This document shows positions 15,190-22,884 of a DNA stretch of 47,953 nucleotides, in pieces (the first letter of the stretch is position 1; every line of letters begins with the position of its first letter). The notes under the pieces are model-generated. The model searched no databases. It was not told where the DNA came from and saw nothing but the letters and a program-made list of their open reading frames with translations. The position numbers and the translations under genes were made by a program. The DNA comes from Streptomyces endocoffeicus. Lineage in GTDB: Bacteria; Actinomycetota; Actinomycetes; Streptomycetales; Streptomycetaceae. The DNA lies in contig NZ_JAERRG010000050.1 in assembly GCF_016741935.1 (NCBI RefSeq), positions 1-47,953 of the forward strand. Reading direction: 5' to 3'.

Positions 15190-15925
15190 CCAAGGCTTTC
15201 CCCTCCCCGCCCCTTCCCGCTACCAGGGGCTCCGCCCCTGGACCCCGAGTCCTGGGGCGAAGCCTCGCCACGCGGCGAAACCGCATCTCGATGCCTCGGG
15301 AAGGGGCGGAGCCCCGGCCTCGGGGTGCGGGGTGCAGCCCGGGTTCCGGAGTGCGGGGCGGAGCCCGGGTCTCGGGGTGCGGGGCGCAGCCCGGGTTCCG
15401 GAGTGCGGGGCGCAGCCCGGGTCTCGGGGTGCGGGGCGCAGCCCGGGTTCCGGAGTGCGGAGCGGAGCCCGGGTCTCGGGGTGCGGGGCGCAGCCCGGGT
15501 TCCGGAGTGCGGAGCGGAGCCCGGGTCCGGGGTGCGGGGCGCAGCCCGGGTTCCGGAGTGCGGAGCGGAGCCCGGGTCCGGGGTGCGGAGCGGAGCCCGG
15601 GGTCTCGGGGTGCGGGGCGCAGCCCCGGTTCCGGGGTGTGGGGCGCGGCCCCGGTTCCGGGGTGCGGGGCGCAGCCCGGGTCTCGGGGTGCGGGCGGGGT
15701 GCGGGGCGGAGCCCCGGTCTCAGGGGGCTGGGTCGCAGCCCCGGTCTCGGACTCTGGGGGCACAGCCCCGGTTCCGGGACCTGGGGCGCAACCCCGGGCC
15801 TCGGAGCCCGGGACGCAACCCCGGCCTCAGGGCCTGGGGCGGAGCCCCGGCTCGGGGTCCGGGGCGGAGCCCCGGTTTCGGGAAGGGGCGGGGAGGGGAA
15901 CAGCCCGCCGCAGGCGGCGCGATCC
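15190..15925. repeat. Large GC-rich palindromic array (copy B of the 3'-end element)
   Basis: An inverted-flank block (15190-15310: TTTCCCCTCCCCGCCCCTTC ... GGAAGGGGCGG) is followed by about 22 units with a period near 26 bp, e.g. GTTCCGGAGTGCGGGGCGGA continuing GCCCGG alternating with a GTCTCGGGGTGCGGGGCGCA type. Nearly every unit has a GGGGC-GNA-GCCC core (N = G, C or A). The array ends with the same terminal block as copies A, C and D and is just downstream of the glutaminase gene. The long open frames it generates are artefacts. Confidence 0.95.
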
Positions 15926-15953
15926 ATCGAGCACCCCGATACCCCCGACACCC

Positions 15954-16865
15954 CTAGAAGACGGACCAGTCGGTCAGCGTGGTGAAGTGGTCCAGGGCCG
16001 CCACCCCCGCCACCGAGTTGCCGCGGGCGTCCAGGCCAGGACTCCAGACGCACAGCGTGCAGCGGCCGGGCACCACCGCGACGATGCCGCCGCCGACCCC
16101 GCTCTTGCCGGGCAGCCCGACGCGGTAGGCGAAGTCGCCCGCCGCGTCGTACGTACCGCAGGTGAGCATGACCGCGTTGACCCGCTTGGCCTCGCTGCGC
16201 GACAGGAGCCGGGAGCCGTCCGCGCGCAGCCCGTGGCGGGCGAGGAAGCCGCCGGCCAGGGCGAGATCGCGGCAGCTCATCTCGATCGAGCACTGCCAGA
16301 AGTAGTGCTCCAGGACGGTCGGCACGGGGTTGTCGAGGTTGCCGTAGCCGGCCATGAAGTGGGCGAGGGCCGCATTACGGTCGCCATGGGCGGTCTCGGA
16401 GACGGCGACCTCCTGGTCGAAGGCGAGGTCCGGATTGCCGCTCTCGGCGCGCAGGAAGTCCAGCATGGTGGTGCTGGCGTCGCCGGTAAGGGTGTGCAGC
16501 CGGTCGGTCACGACGAGCGCCCCGGCGTTGATGAACGGATTGCGCGGGATGCCGTGCTCGTACTCCAGCTGCACCAGGGAGTTGAAGGGGTTGCCCGAGG
16601 GCTCCCGGCCGACCCGCCGCCACAGCTTCTCGCCGTCCTCGGCGAGGACGAGCGCGAGGCTGAACGCCTTGGAGATGGACTGCATCGAGAAGGGCCGCTC
16701 CCAGTCGCCGACCCCGGTGACCCGGCCGTCGACGTCGGCGAGGGCGATCCCGAAGCGGTCCTCGTCCACCGAGGCGAGCGCCGGGATGTACTGGGCGACC
16801 CGCCCCCGGCCGATCTGCGGCCTCACATGGGCCGCGACCTCCTCCAGCACTGCCTGGTAGTCCAT
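15954..16865 (-). CDS. glsA: Glutaminase
   Basis: A 303-residue serine-dependent glutaminase hydrolysing L-glutamine to glutamate and ammonia in the cytoplasm. The catalytic Ser-x-x-Lys is in FSMQSISKAF (Ser63, Lys66), followed by NPFNSLVQLE, IPRNPFINAGALVV and, near the C-terminus, LPGKSGVGGGIVAV; these are all family-diagnostic and the length is normal for a stand-alone GlsA. No STAS or ankyrin extension is fused. ATG 16865 has GGAGACGCACC upstream. Divergent from the amidase gene. Downstream lies the large GC-rich array, which probably ends its transcript. Confidence 0.95.
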   Translation of the reverse strand: MDYQAVLEEVAAHVRPQIGRGRVAQYIPALASVDEDRFGIALADVDGRVTGVGDWERPFSMQSISKAFSLALVLAEDGEKLWRRVGREPSGNPFNSLVQLEYEHGIPRNPFINAGALVVTDRLHTLTGDASTTMLDFLRAESGNPDLAFDQEVAVSETAHGDRNAALAHFMAGYGNLDNPVPTVLEHYFWQCSIEMSCRDLALAGGFLARHGLRADGSRLLSRSEAKRVNAVMLTCGTYDAAGDFAYRVGLPGKSGVGGGIVAVVPGRCTLCVWSPGLDARGNSVAGVAALDHFTTLTDWSVF

Positions 16866-17036
16866 GGTGCGGTGCGTCTCCTGTTGCGAGGTCGTACGGA
16901 TGAACCGGTCCGCACGATAACGCGCCCCCCATCATTCATCACCCCATGTGTTTATGAGTGTGCGTCGGGTAAGCAAGCGAGTGAACGAGGCGGGCCGCGA
17001 CCGGGGCCCGCCACAGGACCAGAACGGAGGCGGGGC

Positions 17037-17627
17037 ATGGCCTCACCCATGTCCGCGGGGGACTTCCTGGCGGCGCTGACGAACGAGGGCTTAACGGTGA
17101 CGCAGGTCGGTGACTGGCGGCACCACAACCGCAACCACAAGGGGCCGTGGGGCCCGGTGCACGGGGTGATGATCCACCACACCGTCACCTCCGGCACCGA
17201 GGAGACCGTGGAGATCTGCCGGGACGGCTTCGAGGGGCTGCCCGGCCCGCTGTGCCACGGCGTGATCGCCAAGGACGGCGGAGTCCATCTGGTCGGCTAC
17301 GGCCGCGCCAACCACGCCGGGCTGGGCGACGACGACGTCCTGCGGGCGGTGATCGCCGAGAAGGCGCTTCCGTCGGACAACGAGGCGAACACCGACGGGA
17401 ACCGCGCCTTCTACGGCTTCGAATGCGAGAACCTGGGCGACGGCGAGGACCCGTGGCCCGAGGCCCAGCTGGACGCGATCGCGCGGGCCGCGGCGGCCGT
17501 GTGCCGCCATCACGGCTGGACCGAGCGCTCGGTGATCGGCCACCTCGAATGGCAGCCGGGCAAGGTGGATCCGCGCGGCTTCACCATGGCCTCGATGCGC
17601 GACCGGATCCGCGAACAGCTCAAGTAG
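17037..17627 (+). CDS. Amidase_2-type N-acetylmuramoyl-L-alanine amidase (PGRP-like)
   Basis: A 196-residue zinc amidase expected to cleave the MurNAc-L-Ala bond of peptidoglycan. Zinc ligands are visible in GVMIHHTVTSG (His47/48), CHGVIAKDGG and VIGHLEWQPGKVDPRGF (His plus Asp, as in the AmiD type). No signal peptide, transmembrane helix or wall-binding domain is present, so how it reaches the wall is unclear; phage-type endolysins share this feature. ATG 17037 has ACGGAGGCGGGGC upstream; the enormous in-frame extension to 14124 runs through the GC repeats and is spurious. Divergent from glsA. An 11-bp tandem array follows the stop. Confidence 0.9.
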   Translation: MASPMSAGDFLAALTNEGLTVTQVGDWRHHNRNHKGPWGPVHGVMIHHTVTSGTEETVEICRDGFEGLPGPLCHGVIAKDGGVHLVGYGRANHAGLGDDDVLRAVIAEKALPSDNEANTDGNRAFYGFECENLGDGEDPWPEAQLDAIARAAAAVCRHHGWTERSVIGHLEWQPGKVDPRGFTMASMRDRIREQLK

Positions 17628-17636
17628 GCCCCTGAG

Positions 17637-17680
17637 GGAAGTACAGAGCAAGCACAGAGGAAGCACAGAGGAAGCACAGA
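17637..17680 (+). repeat. 11-bp tandem repeat after the amidase gene
   Basis: GGAAGTACAGA, GCAAGCACAGA, GGAAGCACAGA and GGAAGCACAGA run head to tail, starting 9 bases after the stop codon. Confidence 0.9.
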
Positions 17681-17733
17681 ACACCCTTGGGGAAGCGCAT
17701 AGCGCGTAAGGGCGGCCGCGGAGGGGCCGGGGC

Positions 17734-19344
17734 TCAGGCTCCGTCCTCCGCGGCCCCCTCCCGGTAGAGCGCCGCCTCCTCCAGGTCCAGCCGCCGCAGC
17801 AGCGACCGCAGCATCTCCTCGTCGATCCGCCGGGCGTCCCGCAGATCCACGAACACCGCCCGCTCGGCCTCGATCATCTCCCGGGCCAGCCGCCGATAGG
17901 TGTCGTCCGCCGATTCACCGGTCACCTCGTTGACCGCGCCCAGCCGCTCCCACACGGCGTTACGGCGCTGCTCCAGCACCGTGCGCAGCCGGTCGGCGAG
18001 CGGCGACGGCAGGGCGTTGCGCTCATCGGCGAGCAGTTCCCCCAGACGGCGCTCGGCGGCCAGCGACGCGGTGTTCTGCGCCTGGGCCTCGGCGAGGGTC
18101 TCGGCGTGGGGGTCGCGGCCGGGCAGCCCGAGCAGCCGGATCAGGGACGGCAGGGTGAGCCCATGGATCACCAGGGTGCCGATGACGGTGGTGAAGGTGA
18201 GGAAGAGGATCAGGTTGCGGGCCGGGAAGGGGCCGCCGCCGTGCACGGTCTCCGGGATCGAGAAGGCGATGGCCAGCGAGACCACGCCGCGCATCCCGGC
18301 CCAGCCGACGATGACCGGCGCGGTCCAGTTGGTGCCGGGCTCGCGCTCGCGGATCCCGGGGAAGAGCATGCGCGGCACGAAGGTCGACGGGAAGACCCAG
18401 ACGTAGCGGGCGACCACCACGGCCAGGAAGACGACGGCCGCGTACCAGGCGGCCTCACCCGCGCTGTACTCCCCCAGGCCGCCCACCACGACCCGCAGTT
18501 GCAGCCCGATCAGCGCGAACACCGCCGACTCCAGAACGAAGTCGATCATGCGCCAGACCGCCGCCTCCTGGAGCCGGGTGGCGAAGTCGACCTGCCAGGA
18601 GTGGTGGCCGAGGTAGAGCCCGACCACCACGACGGCCAGCACACCCGACGCCCCGAACTGCTCGGCGACGGCGTAGGCGACGAAGGGGATGAGCAGCGAG
18701 AGGGTGTTCTGCAGCAGGGGGTCCCGCAGCCGGGTGCGCAGCCAGTGCAGCGGCACCATCAGGATCAGACCGACCACGACGCCGCCGATGGCCGCGAAGG
18801 CGAACTCCCGCAGCCCCTCGGTCCAGCTGACGCCCTCCCCCACGGCAGCGGCCACCGCCACCCGGTAGGCGGTGATCGCGGTCGCGTCGTTGAACAGGGA
18901 CTCGCCCTGGAGGAGCGTGGTGAGCCGGGAGGGCAGCCCGATCCGGCGGGCGATGGCGGTGGCGGCCACGGCGTCCGGCGGCGCGACCACCGCGCCCAGT
19001 ACGAGGGCGGCGGTCAGCGGCAGCTGCGGGATCAGCAGATGGGCGACCACGCCGACCGCGACCGTCGCGAAGAGCACATACCCGACGGAGAGCAGCGCGA
19101 TCGGCCGCAGATTGGCCCGCAGATCCAGGTACGAGCTGTCCAGCGCGGCGCTGTGCAGCAGCGGCGGCAGCACCAGGGGCAGCACGATATGCGGGTCCAG
19201 CGTGTAGTCCGGCACCCCGGGCAGGTACGAGACGACGAGCCCGACCGCGACCAGCAGCAGCGGCGCGGGCACCGGGGTCCGGCGCGCCGCGCCCGCGACC
19301 ACCGCGCTGCCCGCGACCAGCATCAACAACGGCAATACGTCCAT
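17734..19344 (-). CDS. CPA1-family Na+/H+ antiporter
   Basis: A 536-residue integral membrane protein with about 12 hydrophobic segments (from LPLLMLVAGSAVVAGAA to TFTTVIGTLVIHGLTL). Core motifs of the CPA1/NhaP-like antiporters are present: VLGAVVAPPDAVAATAIARR (the ion-binding region), GESLFNDATAI (the essential Asn-Asp pair) and WAGMRGVVSLAIA. The last 130 residues are a charged, cytoplasmic, probably helical tail. It should exchange Na+ (or K+) for protons and support pH and salt homeostasis. ATG 19344 is preferred over the longer frame to 19386, since the hydrophobic N-terminus starts there. Confidence 0.93.
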   Translation of the reverse strand: MDVLPLLMLVAGSAVVAGAARRTPVPAPLLLVAVGLVVSYLPGVPDYTLDPHIVLPLVLPPLLHSAALDSSYLDLRANLRPIALLSVGYVLFATVAVGVVAHLLIPQLPLTAALVLGAVVAPPDAVAATAIARRIGLPSRLTTLLQGESLFNDATAITAYRVAVAAAVGEGVSWTEGLREFAFAAIGGVVVGLILMVPLHWLRTRLRDPLLQNTLSLLIPFVAYAVAEQFGASGVLAVVVVGLYLGHHSWQVDFATRLQEAAVWRMIDFVLESAVFALIGLQLRVVVGGLGEYSAGEAAWYAAVVFLAVVVARYVWVFPSTFVPRMLFPGIREREPGTNWTAPVIVGWAGMRGVVSLAIAFSIPETVHGGGPFPARNLILFLTFTTVIGTLVIHGLTLPSLIRLLGLPGRDPHAETLAEAQAQNTASLAAERRLGELLADERNALPSPLADRLRTVLEQRRNAVWERLGAVNEVTGESADDTYRRLAREMIEAERAVFVDLRDARRIDEEMLRSLLRRLDLEEAALYREGAAEDGA

Positions 19345-19421
19345 CGTCCGGCCCTGTCTCCGTCGGCCGTCCCGACGGTCGTCCATGTGCTCCGCTCACG
19401 CGGCGTTTTAGTCTGGCAATC

Positions 19422-19685
19422 ATGAACGAGTGCCCGCATGTTCCCGCACTGCCGCGTCCCGAGCCGGAGCCGCGGTCCGACACCTGTCCCGAATGCCTGG
19501 CGGTCGGCAGCCACCCCGTCCAGCTGCGGAAGTGTCTGGTGTGCGGCCATGTGGGCTGCTGCGACTCCTCGCCGTATCAGCACGGCACCCGGCACTTCGA
19601 GGAGACCGGCCATCCGGTGATGCGCAGCTTCGAGGAGGGCGAGGACTGGCGCTGGTGCTTTGTGGATCAGCTCATCGTGGCGTGA
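19422..19685 (+). CDS. UBP-type zinc finger protein
   Basis: An 87-residue protein that is essentially one ZnF-UBP domain: C-x-x-H near the start (ECPHV), CPECLA, CLVCGHVGCCDSSPYQHGTR, then HFEETGHPVMRSF, matching the cysteine/histidine spacing of ubiquitin C-terminal-binding zinc fingers. Bacteria lack ubiquitin, so the bacterial role is unknown; stand-alone copies are common in actinobacteria. Probably leaderless or nearly so (TAGTCT 10 bases before ATG 19422). Divergent from the antiporter gene. The last 8 codons (VDQLIVA plus stop) are the first unit of a 24-bp tandem repeat. Confidence 0.88.
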   Translation: MNECPHVPALPRPEPEPRSDTCPECLAVGSHPVQLRKCLVCGHVGCCDSSPYQHGTRHFEETGHPVMRSFEEGEDWRWCFVDQLIVA

Positions 19686-19757
19686 GCGGATCGGCTCATC
19701 GTGCCGTGAGCGGATCAGCTCAGCGTGCCGTGAGTGGATCAGCTCGTCGTGGCGTGG
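19662..19757 (+). repeat. 24-bp tandem repeat spanning the UBP-gene stop codon
   Basis: Four 24-bp copies (19662-19685, 19686-19709, 19710-19733, 19734-19757) of GYGGATCRGCTCATCGTGSC plus GTGA/GTGG. The first encodes VDQLIVA-stop of the zinc-finger gene; copies 2 and 3 would encode ADRLIVP-stop and ADQLSVP-stop in the same frame, and copy 4 has lost the stop. Confidence 0.95.
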
Positions 19758-19873
19758 GATGCCGGGGTGTGGTGAGCCCCCCGCCTCCGCGGACGCCCAG
19801 GTCTTGGCGTTTTCCGCGCAATGTCGTAGATCGACTGCCGCGTTTGTCGGTGTGGCCCGCTAGCCTTCACCAC

Positions 19874-20419
19874 ATGATCCGATCAGCGAAGCCGTCCGAC
19901 GTTCCGGCGATCCATGCGATGATCCGCGAGCTGGCGGACTACGAGCGGGCTCCGCAGGAGGCGAAGGCCACCGAGGAGCAGCTGCGCGAGGCGCTCTTCG
20001 GGGCGCATCCCGCGGTGTTCGCGCTGATCGCCGAGGAGGCCGGCGGCGCCGGAGAGCCCGCCGGTCCGGTGGGGTTCGCGCTGTGGTTCCGTAACTTCTC
20101 CACCTGGACAGGCACCCATGGTGTGTATCTGGAGGACCTGTACGTCACCCCGCGGGCCCGCGGGGGCGGCCATGGCAAGGCGCTGCTCGCCGAGCTGGCG
20201 CGGATCTGCGTGGAGCGGGGATATGCCCGTTTCGAATGGTCGGTGCTCGACTGGAACGAGCCCGCGATCGGCTTGTACGCCGCGATCGGTGCGGAGGCGA
20301 TGGAGGAATGGACGGTGCGCAGGCTCTCGGGAGAGCCACTGCGAGCGCTGGCCGCTCAGGCCATGGGCACCGCCGTGACCAGCGATTTCCTGAGTGAGGC
20401 GACATCTCTTTCGAATTGA
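19874..20419 (+). CDS. GNAT-family N-acetyltransferase
   Basis: A 181-residue acetyl-CoA-dependent acetyltransferase. IRSAKPSDVPAIHAMIREL begins the fold, LEDLYVTPRARGGGHGKALL is the acetyl-CoA pyrophosphate loop (R-G-G-G-H-G-K), and FEWSVLDWNEPAIGLYAAIG is the conserved late motif. The resemblance is closest to the diamine (spermidine/spermine-type) or thialysine acetyltransferases, which carry WNEPAI and FRNFSTWTG, but the substrate is not certain. Probably leaderless (TAGCCT 7 bases before ATG 19874). It ends about 250 bases before the prsH-sigH operon. Confidence 0.9.
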   Translation: MIRSAKPSDVPAIHAMIRELADYERAPQEAKATEEQLREALFGAHPAVFALIAEEAGGAGEPAGPVGFALWFRNFSTWTGTHGVYLEDLYVTPRARGGGHGKALLAELARICVERGYARFEWSVLDWNEPAIGLYAAIGAEAMEEWTVRRLSGEPLRALAAQAMGTAVTSDFLSEATSLSN

Positions 20420-20465
20420 GACCGCAAACCCTCTAGCCACGCTGCGTACTCATGTGCTTACTATG

Positions 20466-20499
20466 AGTGATATCGCGGCCTTGTGGGCCGGGGTTCACC
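20466..20499 (+). promoter_or_regulatory. BldD-like operator upstream of prsH-sigH
   Basis: AGTGA (20466-20470) and TCACC (20495-20499), the two half-sites of the originally described BldD box, occur in the right orientation with 24 bases between, and the right half extends to TCACCCGTGA. S. coelicolor sigH is a known BldD target, which makes this position plausible. The spacing is longer than the compact modern consensus, hence moderate confidence. Confidence 0.4.
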
Positions 20500-20667
20500 C
20501 GTGATGGGGGCCGTGCTTCGTCCGGGCGACACCGAACCGCAGATCGCGATAGCGTCGCAGCCAAAGTACATACAGCGCCGACCCGTATTCACCCTCCACC
20601 ATAAGGGTTCGGGGCCGACGCTCCAATCAGCTCAGCTCAATCAGCTTGTGTCACCTTGGAGGTGAGG

Positions 20668-21081
20668 GTGTCCCAGATCGCAGGCGAGCCCGGGACCCAG
20701 GACTTCGTGGAAGTCCGGCTGCCCGCTGCGGGTGCCTATCTGTCGGTGCTGCGGACGGCCACCGCCGGCCTCGCAGCCCGCTTGGACTTCACCCTCGACG
20801 AAATCGAGGATCTGCGTATCGCCGTAGATGAGGCATGCGCGATCCTGCTGCAGCAAGCCGTGTCCGGCTCCGTGCTGAGCTGCGTCTTCCGCTTGATCGA
20901 CGACGCACTCCAGGTGACCGTATCGGCTCCCACCACCGACGGTCGCGCCCCCGAGCGCGACACCTTCGCCTGGACGGTGCTCTCCGCACTGGCGGGCAAG
21001 GTGGACTCGACGGTGGCCGAGGACCGGACGGTCAGCATCAGTCTGTACAAGGAGCGCGGCGCCGGCCCCGGACAGCCGTGA
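20668..21081 (+). CDS. prsH: RsbW-like anti-sigma factor of the SigH locus
   Basis: A 137-residue ATP-binding anti-sigma factor of the SpoIIAB/RsbW kind: FVEVRLPAAGAYLSVLRTAT at the N-terminus, then IEDLRIAVDEACAILLQ (N-box) and a shortened C-terminal half ending VSISLYKERGAG. It is expected to bind SigH and keep it inactive until released by an antagonist or stress. GTG 20668 is chosen because GGAGGTGAGG sits directly before it. Its stop overlaps a GTG of the sigH frame (GTGA, 21078-21081), so the pair is coupled. The match to S. coelicolor SCO5244 (prsH/ushX/rshA) is from memory and supported by the whole gene order to dasR. Confidence 0.82.
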   Translation: MSQIAGEPGTQDFVEVRLPAAGAYLSVLRTATAGLAARLDFTLDEIEDLRIAVDEACAILLQQAVSGSVLSCVFRLIDDALQVTVSAPTTDGRAPERDTFAWTVLSALAGKVDSTVAEDRTVSISLYKERGAGPGQP

Positions 21082-21098
21082 CGGAACAAGGGGGCTCC

Positions 21099-22004
21099 GT
21101 GAGCACTGCATCATCGCGGGGAGTAGGTACCCCGGCCATCCCGCACCCGCCGGCCCGGCCGCATCCCGCGGACTCGGAGGCGGCAGGAGACCGACCAGAG
21201 CGGGCGGACCACATGGATCAGCACGAGCAGGTGCATCAGCAGCACGATCCGCAGGACCGGAGTGGCGCGCGGGCGATGTTCGCCGAGCTGCGAGGGCTGC
21301 CGGAGGGCTCCGCCGAGCGGGCCGAGCTGCGCAACAACCTCGTGCGTATGCATCTGCCGCTGGTGGAACACCTGGCCCGGCGCTTCCGCAACCGCGGTGA
21401 GCCGCTGGACGACCTCACCCAGGTCGCCACCATCGGGCTGATCAAGTCCGTGGACCGGTTCGATCCGGACCGCGGTGTGGAGTTCTCCACCTATGCGACA
21501 CCCACGGTCGTGGGCGAGATCAAGCGCCACTTCCGCGACAAGGGCTGGGCGGTACGGGTGCCGCGCCGGCTTCAGGAGCTGCGGCTGTCGCTGACCACGG
21601 CCACCGCGGAGCTCTCCCAGCGCCATGGCCGCGCCCCGACCGTCCATGAGCTGGCCCAGCATCTGTCCATCTCCGAGGAGGAGGTGCTGGAGGGGCTGGA
21701 GTCCGCCAATGCCTACAGCACCCTGTCCCTGGACGTCCCGGACACGGACGACGAGTCCCCGGCGGTCGCCGACACCCTCGGCGCGGAGGACGAGGCGCTC
21801 GAGGGCGTCGAGTACCGCGAGTCCCTCAAACCCCTGCTGGAGGATCTGCCACCGCGCGAGAAGAAGATCCTGCTGCTGCGCTTCTTCGGCAATATGACGC
21901 AGTCGCAGATCGCGCAGGAGGTCGGCATCTCCCAGATGCATGTCTCCCGGCTGCTGGCCCGCACGCTCGCGCAGTTGCGCGACAAGCTGCTGGTCGAGGA
22001 GTAG
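21099..22004 (+). CDS. sigH: SigB/SigH-family stress sigma factor
   Basis: Sigma-70 group 3 factor, 301 residues from GTG 21099 (AAGGGGG 5 bases upstream) or 308 from GTG 21078, which overlaps the prsH stop. Region 2 has EPLDDLTQVATIGLIKSVDR and FDPDRGVEFSTYATPTVVGE, region 3 covers RRLQELRLSLTTAT and VHELAQHLSISEEEV, and region 4.2 is MTQSQIAQEVGISQMHVSRL. The first 65 residues are a polar His/Gln-rich extension (DQHEQVHQQHDPQDRSG). The sigma frame stays open upstream through prsH to ATG 20835. S. coelicolor sigH is known to make several isoforms by alternative starts and processing, so the extension may be used. Role: osmotic and developmental stress transcription. Confidence 0.88.
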   Translation: MSTASSRGVGTPAIPHPPARPHPADSEAAGDRPERADHMDQHEQVHQQHDPQDRSGARAMFAELRGLPEGSAERAELRNNLVRMHLPLVEHLARRFRNRGEPLDDLTQVATIGLIKSVDRFDPDRGVEFSTYATPTVVGEIKRHFRDKGWAVRVPRRLQELRLSLTTATAELSQRHGRAPTVHELAQHLSISEEEVLEGLESANAYSTLSLDVPDTDDESPAVADTLGAEDEALEGVEYRESLKPLLEDLPPREKKILLLRFFGNMTQSQIAQEVGISQMHVSRLLARTLAQLRDKLLVEE

Positions 22005-22027
22005 CGAGCGCGCGGTGGGGTGCCCGT

Positions 22028-22246
22028 GCTTCTTTCCCCTCCCCGCCCCTTCCCGCAGCACCGATATGCGGCTCCGCCGCGTGGCAAGGGCTCCGCCCCT
22101 GGACCCCGAGGTCCGGGGCGAAGCCCCGCCTTCCATCCCCTCCAGCGCTTGACCTTCCAGCCCCTCCGGCGTTTGAGGAGCGGGGTCTGGGGCGGAGCCC
22201 CAGTTTCGGGAAGGGGCGGGGAGGGGAACAGCCCGCCGCAGGCGGA
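22028..22246. repeat. GC-rich palindromic 3'-end repeat element, copy C
   Basis: A flank TTTCCCCTCCCCGCCCCTTC is followed by GNA-loop hairpin units (GGGGCGAAGCCCC, GGGGCGGAGCCCC) with CAGCCCCTCCGGCGTTTGAG spacers, ending in the common CAGCCCGCCGCAGGCG block. It lies between the convergent sigH and membrane-protein genes. Confidence 0.9.
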
Positions 22247-22252
22247 AACCGG

Positions 22253-22804
22253 CTACGCGTCGCGAGGGCCGATACCGAGAGCCTCGGTCGCCGTCGGATT
22301 GATCAGCAGCGCCAGCACGGCGAGGGCCGCAACCGCGGTGGCCACTCCAGCGGCGAGCAGCCCGCCGCCGTTCTGCACCAGCGTCCAGGCCACCGGCAGC
22401 GCCATCAGCTGAGTGATCGTCGCGGGGCCACGGCTCCAGCGGCGCCGCAGCCACAACCCACGGGCCGCCAGCAGCGGCAGCAGGGCCAGCGCCAGTACGG
22501 TCACCCCGAGCATCTCCGCCTGCTGGGGGCTCTCCGGATCCCCGGTCAGCCCCATGATCAGTACGTAGACGCCGAAGCCCAGCAACACCACGCCCTCCGC
22601 GGCGGCCAGCACCGCGGCGGCGGTCAGCCGGGCGGGGCGGGGCCCGGTGGGCGCGGTGCCAGCACCGGCGGCACCGGCACCGGCGCCCGCCTTGGCGGCG
22701 GCCCCGCCCTCGACGCCCGGCCGTGCCGTCGCTTTCTGCCCCGTGGCCCTCTGCGCCCTTTTCGCGGTAGCGGACTTCGCGGTAGCGGACTTCTTACTGC
22801 TCAC
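22253..22804 (-). CDS. Integral membrane protein, unknown function
   Basis: A 183-residue protein with a basic, Ala/Lys-rich N-terminal tail (SKKSATAKSATAKRAQRA, residues 2-20), an Ala/Gly linker and four predicted transmembrane segments between residues 60 and 175 (e.g. GVVLLGFGVYVLIMGLTG and GVTVLALALLPLLAARGLWL). The C-terminus PTATEALGIGPR is conserved in my recollection of Streptomyces homologues next to the diacylglycerol kinase gene. Start GTG 22804. It is divergent from that kinase gene and convergent with sigH. No family function is known to me. Confidence 0.75.
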   Translation of the reverse strand: MSSKKSATAKSATAKRAQRATGQKATARPGVEGGAAAKAGAGAGAAGAGTAPTGPRPARLTAAAVLAAAEGVVLLGFGVYVLIMGLTGDPESPQQAEMLGVTVLALALLPLLAARGLWLRRRWSRGPATITQLMALPVAWTLVQNGGGLLAAGVATAVAALAVLALLINPTATEALGIGPRDA

Positions 22805-22884
22805 CCTCGCAGCCTAGCCGTCCTCGAGGCGCCCGGACCCTACCCCCCTGGGGCCGGTCGTCCCGGATGGGTAGGCTGGCGCGC

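Noticed and set aside
14124..17036. A giant plus-strand open frame (over 1100 codons) running into the amidase gene
   Set aside because: It passes antisense through the AraC, zinc-ribbon and glutaminase genes and through the GC-rich array; only the last 196 codons, after a proper ribosome binding site, look like protein.
20835..21077. Annotating sigH from ATG 20835
   Set aside because: The extension is Arg/Gly/Asp-rich as expected for an overlapping frame, with no ribosome binding site; kept as a hypothesis in the findings only.
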